The notes under the pieces are model-generated. The model had not been told where the DNA came from and did not search any database. It was given only the letters and a program-made list of their open reading frames with translations. From DATATV01 sp035551355 (GTDB taxonomy: Bacteria > Actinomycetota > Actinomycetes > Mycobacteriales > Pseudonocardiaceae): a stretch of DNA of 64,000 nt. The stretch's first letter is position 1. Each line of letters begins with the position of its first letter. The stretch covers positions 1 to 64,000 of the forward strand of contig DASZNF010000060.1 in assembly GCA_035551355.1 (NCBI GenBank), read 5' to 3'. Both the position numbers and the translations under genes were made by a program. Below, piece by piece: positions 62,034 to 64,000 of the stretch.

Positions 62034-62852
62034 ATGCCCGAGGGACACACCCTGCACCGGTTGGCCCTACTCCATGAAAGCCGCTACGCGGGCGCACCCG
62101 TCGAGGTGACCAGCCCGCAGGGGCGGTTCGGTACCCACGCCACCCAGGTGGACGGCCAGGTACTGCAGCGCGCCGAGGCGCACGGCAAACACCTGCTGCA
62201 CGTGTACGGCCCGGATCTCACCGTGCACATCCACCTCGGCCTGTACGGCACATTCGACGAGCACGAGCTTCCGGTGACCGACCCGGTCGGCCAGGTCCGG
62301 ATGCGCATGGTCGGCCGCACCCACTGGACCGACCTGCGCGGCCCGAACACCTGCGAACTGCTGGTCGACGAGGAAGTGGCGGCGCTGCACGCCCGGCTGG
62401 GCCCGGACCCGCTGCGCGACGACGCCGACCCCGAGCGGTCCTGGCCCCGCATCGGCCGTTCGCCCTCGCCGATCGCGATGCTGCTGCTAGGTCAGCGGGT
62501 GATCGCCGGGGTGGGCAACGTCTACCGGGCCGAGGTGCTGTTCCGGCACAACATCAACCCGATGACGCCCGGCGAGCGAATCAGCCATGAGCAGTGGCTG
62601 GCCATCTGGGCCGACCTGGTCGACCTGATGCGCGAGGGTGTGCGCCTCGGCCGGATCGACACGGTGCGAGCCGAACACACGCCGGAGGCGACCGGCAGGC
62701 CGCCGCGGCAGGACCGGCACGGCGGCGAGGTCTACGTGTACCGGCGGACCGATCAGCCGTGCCTGGTGTGCGGAACCCCGGTGTCGGCCAAGGATCTGGC
62801 CGGCCGCAACCTGTACTGGTGCTCGACCTGTCAGCCCGATGCGGCTGACTGA
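62034..62852 (+). CDS. nei: Fpg/Nei-family DNA glycosylase (Nei1-like)
   Basis: A 272-residue bifunctional base-excision glycosylase/AP lyase for oxidised pyrimidines. MPEGHTLHRLA gives the N-terminal Pro2 nucleophile and Glu3; the catalytic Lys is in GKHLLHVYG; the H2TH region is PIAMLLLGQRVIAGVGNVYRAEVLF; and the C-terminal zinc finger has four cysteines (CLVCGTPV ... YWCSTCQ). Equivalent by position to Rv2464c, next to rpiB. ATG 62034 lies two bases after the rpiB stop. It overlaps the next gene by 14 bases. Confidence 0.96.
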   Translation: MPEGHTLHRLALLHESRYAGAPVEVTSPQGRFGTHATQVDGQVLQRAEAHGKHLLHVYGPDLTVHIHLGLYGTFDEHELPVTDPVGQVRMRMVGRTHWTDLRGPNTCELLVDEEVAALHARLGPDPLRDDADPERSWPRIGRSPSPIAMLLLGQRVIAGVGNVYRAEVLFRHNINPMTPGERISHEQWLAIWADLVDLMREGVRLGRIDTVRAEHTPEATGRPPRQDRHGGEVYVYRRTDQPCLVCGTPVSAKDLAGRNLYWCSTCQPDAAD

Positions 62853-63267
62853 GCAGCGGGCGCGCGAACTGTTCGGCCGGGCCAGGGTGGCCCGGCTGGC
62901 CACGGTGGACGATCGAACGCGCCCGCACCTGGTCCCGATCACCTTCGCGGTCCGGGGTGAACAACTGGCCTTCGCCGTGGACCACAAGCCGAAGAACACC
63001 CGGAACCTCAAGCGCCTCAACAACATCCGGGCCAATCCGAACGTGACACTGCTGATCGACGAGTACGCCGAGGACTGGTCGACCCTGTGGTGGGCCCGAG
63101 CCGACGGTCAAGCCAGCATCCTCACCGGGGAACCGGAGATGACCGAGCCGATCGACTGGCTGGTGGCGAAGTATCAGCAGTATCAACAACATCGCCCGGA
63201 GGGTCCGGTGGTGTTGATCGAGGTGGCGAAGTGGACGGGTTGGGCCGGCGATAATTCGCTGTCCTGA
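62839..63267 (+). CDS. PPOX-class probable F420-dependent protein
   Basis: A 142-residue split-beta-barrel flavin/deazaflavin-binding protein. MRLTEQRARELFGRARVARLATVDDRTRPHLVPITF is the typical start of the TIGR03668-like F420-dependent family, with KPKNTRNLKRLNNIRANPNVTLLIDEYAEDW as its core. Probably an F420H2- or FMN-binding oxidoreductase; substrate unknown. Its start lies inside the end of nei in another frame, which implies translational coupling. Confidence 0.88.
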   Translation: MRLTEQRARELFGRARVARLATVDDRTRPHLVPITFAVRGEQLAFAVDHKPKNTRNLKRLNNIRANPNVTLLIDEYAEDWSTLWWARADGQASILTGEPEMTEPIDWLVAKYQQYQQHRPEGPVVLIEVAKWTGWAGDNSLS

Positions 63268-63296
63268 AAAGGTTTCGTCGGGCACCCTGATTGAGC

Positions 63297-64000
63297 ATGA
63301 TGCTGCGCGATCCAGAACCCGACATGCTCCGCTACTACGCCGAGGTGTTCGCCGAACGCGACCGCCTGACCGTCAGCGCCTCCGGCCGCCTCGAATTCCT
63401 CCGCACGCAAGAACTACTGCGCCGACATCTCCCCGCCCCACCCGCTCGTGTGCTCGACGTAGGCGGCGGCCCCGGCGCCCACGCCAGATGGCTTGCCGCA
63501 GAAGGCTTTTCGGTTCACCTGATCGACCCGGTGGCCAGCCACGTGGCCCAATCGACGGCCCTGGCGCCCACCATCCGCGCGACCGTCGGCGACGCCCGCG
63601 ACCTCCCCGTCCCCGACGGTGCGGCCGACGCGGTCCTCCTCCTGGGCCCCCTCTACCACCTGACCAACCGAACCGACCGAATAACGGCTCTGCGCAACGC
63701 AATGCGGGCCGTCCGTCCCGGGGGCCCGGTCTTCGCCGCGGCCATCAGCCGCCACGCCAGCCTGCTGGACCACACGATCCGCGGCCGGCTGAACGAGCAA
63801 ACCTGGCCGAAGATCCGCAGGACGATGGAAACCGGCCAACACGACCCCACTATGGGCTTTACCACAGCCTATCTCCACCTGCCGGACGAACTGGCCGCGG
63901 AGCTGACCGAAGCCGGACTGTCCGAAGTGGACGTCTACGGTGTGGAGGGTCCAGCCTGGCAGTCCCTGCACCTGGAACCGCAGGACGACTTCGACCGCCT
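63297..64000 (+). CDS. Class I SAM-dependent methyltransferase (3' end beyond window)
   Basis: The frame stays open to the window edge (at least 234 residues). VLDVGGGPGAHARWLA near residue 56 is motif I, HLIDPV motif II, DARDLPVPDGAADAVLLLGPLYHL motif post-II, and RAVRPGGPVFAAAI motif III of small-molecule methyltransferases. Substrate unknown. Two ATG codons in tandem (63297, 63300) begin it, without a clear ribosome site. No gene upstream overlaps; 29 bases separate it from the F420 gene. Confidence 0.88.
   Translation, partial: MMLRDPEPDMLRYYAEVFAERDRLTVSASGRLEFLRTQELLRRHLPAPPARVLDVGGGPGAHARWLAAEGFSVHLIDPVASHVAQSTALAPTIRATVGDARDLPVPDGAADAVLLLGPLYHLTNRTDRITALRNAMRAVRPGGPVFAAAISRHASLLDHTIRGRLNEQTWPKIRRTMETGQHDPTMGFTTAYLHLPDELAAELTEAGLSEVDVYGVEGPAWQSLHLEPQDDFDR

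Overview
The window is GC-rich (strong G/C preference at third codon positions, many GTG starts, frequent 4-nt GTGA/ATGA overlaps) and is a piece of chromosome from an actinomycete, most likely Pseudonocardiales. Evidence is the set of actinobacterial marker genes (NAD-specific large glutamate dehydrogenase, EttA, group II truncated haemoglobin, DUF5130/CtaJ pair, mycothiol-type DsbA-like reductase, orn next to tRNA-His) and gene order that, from memory, follows Mycobacterium tuberculosis over two stretches: Rv2518c/Rv2511 (ldtB ... orn, hisT) at the left edge and Rv2478c to Rv2464c (ssb, ettA, gdh, thioesterase, Rv2474c, aglA, glbO, HNH, DUF5130, pepN, Rv2466c, rpiB, nei) from 26.2 to 62.9 kb. 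I see no insertion sequence, integrase, phage gene, CRISPR array or rRNA.

Layout. 0-5.4 kb: end of an L,D-transpeptidase gene, tRNA-His with terminator, orn, a coupled pair of bacterial PH-domain membrane proteins, a small orphan gene and a GNAT. 5.4-12.1 kb: FMN alpha-hydroxy-acid oxidase, an actinobacterial exo/DNA polymerase A-type protein, an acyl-CoA synthetase, a universal stress protein and an SDR. 12.3-14.1 kb: ammonium channel plus a divergent PII protein. 14.1-18.1 kb: aminotransferase and divergent MurR/RpiR regulator, two SDRs, tRNA-Arg(TCT). 18.3-26.1 kb: MFS, CopD-CtaG fusion, a TetR-controlled DrrAB-type ABC exporter with two palindromic operators, and an MprAB-like two-component system. 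26.2-63.3 kb: the conserved ssb-to-nei backbone, interrupted by accessory genes. 63.3 kb to the end: a methyltransferase cut by the window edge.

The unusual material sits in the interruptions of that backbone: a 2004-residue TPR protein with what looks like a dead GGDEF domain and a huge low-complexity tail (28.5-34.5 kb); a 232-residue protein made almost wholly of GTRVT heptads (46.0-46.7 kb); a membrane-anchored receiver-domain protein (49.2-50.1 kb); and a three-gene redox chain (haem-b membrane protein, 3Fe-4S ferredoxin, flavoprotein with a roughly 510-residue repeat tail; 55.1-58.8 kb). Several backbone or pathway genes also carry altered active sites: the PII protein lacks Tyr51 and the B-loop, the aglA-position GH13 protein lacks its catalytic Glu, the Rv2466c-like protein has CPFA instead of CPWC, and one SDR lacks the catalytic Ser/Tyr. 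Four genes have short perfect or near-perfect tandem duplications at or just after the stop codon.

Starts were chosen from Shine-Dalgarno spacing, overlaps and family lengths; comparisons to M. tuberculosis or E. coli proteins are from memory and not from a search.
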